From JAGDXO01 sp964541025 (GTDB taxonomy: Archaea; Thermoplasmatota; Thermoplasmata; Thermoplasmatales; GCA-001856825): 12,577 nt of DNA. The position numbers were made by a program, and so were the translations under genes. The notes under the pieces were generated by a model that was not told the origin of the DNA, did not search any database, and saw only the letters and a list, made by a program, of their open reading frames with translations. Shown here piece after piece: positions 12,528 through 12,577 of this stretch; the first letter of the stretch is position 1; the number at the start of each line of letters is the position of its first letter. Location of the stretch: positions 1-12,577 of the forward strand of contig CAZIOW010000031.1 of NCBI GenBank assembly GCA_964541025.1. Direction: 5' to 3'.

Positions 12528-12577
12528 TGGGGGCTAAGGGGGCGGAAGTCCCCTTCCGTGAGGGAGGGGATGGATAA
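12528..12577 (+). repeat. GC-rich multi-hairpin element, possibly an IS605-type end
   Basis: After purA the base composition jumps: 32 of 50 bases are G or C. Two competing stems can form: CGGAAG/CTTCCG (12543-12548 with 12553-12558, loop TCCC), or a 9-bp stem TCCCCTTCC with GGGAGGGGA (12549-12557 with 12562-12570, loop GTGA). Two GGGGG runs (12529-12533, 12538-12542) can also pair with CCCC. Such same-strand hairpins with a pyrimidine arm, short loop and G-rich arm followed by GATG are common at ends of tnpB elements. It could also be a purA terminator, but no T tract follows in view. Confidence 0.4.

Overview
The window reads as chromosomal DNA from an archaeon, most likely a Thermoplasmatales-type euryarchaeote. 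Archaeal markers are translation initiation factor aIF2-beta with a C-terminal TRAM domain, a CTP-dependent riboflavin kinase fused to a winged-helix regulator, an archaeal pyrB-pyrI pair and a small Hsp20. The DNA is AT-rich, TATA boxes often sit about 25 bases before start codons (leaderless transcription), and GGTGA-type Shine-Dalgarno sites appear mainly before internal operon genes. The exact genus cannot be fixed from the sequence alone.

Layout: (1) positions 1-341 hold the 3' end of an IS605-type tnpB that enters from off the left edge. (2) An isoaspartyl peptidase/asparaginase gene (minus) and the pyrB-pyrI operon (plus) diverge from a 54-base gap that holds one perfectly palindromic TATA element. 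(3) pyrI converges on a minus-strand operon that reads aIF2-beta, PIN-domain protein, riboflavin kinase. (4) A 321-base intergenic region (4228-4548) carries a cluster of TTGACA-like heptads and dyads next to an 88% A+T block. (5) A ribbon-helix-helix (RHH) protein and an unusual short FtsZ/tubulin-like GTPase form a tight operon. (6) A dUTPase-like gene (minus) and a diverged GHMP-kinase-like gene (plus) diverge from a 41-base promoter region, followed by a minus-strand, sequon-rich membrane protein. (7) A phosphoglucosamine/phosphomannomutase and an Hsp20 run plus; a UbiB/ABC1-family gene converges on them. (8) purA runs plus to 12527. (9) A GC-rich multi-hairpin sequence closes the window.

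Most genes are housekeeping: pyrimidine synthesis (pyrBI), purine synthesis (purA), dNTP pool hygiene (dut-like), flavin synthesis, translation initiation, sugar phosphate metabolism and protein quality control. The best candidate for an undescribed system is the RHH plus FtsZ-like pair at 4549-5770. The GTPase keeps the tubulin signature but is short and shows no recognisable T7 catalytic loop. The RHH protein seems to hold two RHH-like segments. Upstream lies a 7-bp-phased array that looks like an RHH operator or centromere. The arrangement recalls haloarchaeal CdrS/FtsZ2 regulation and the RHH omega-repressor heptads, but neither identity is proven here.
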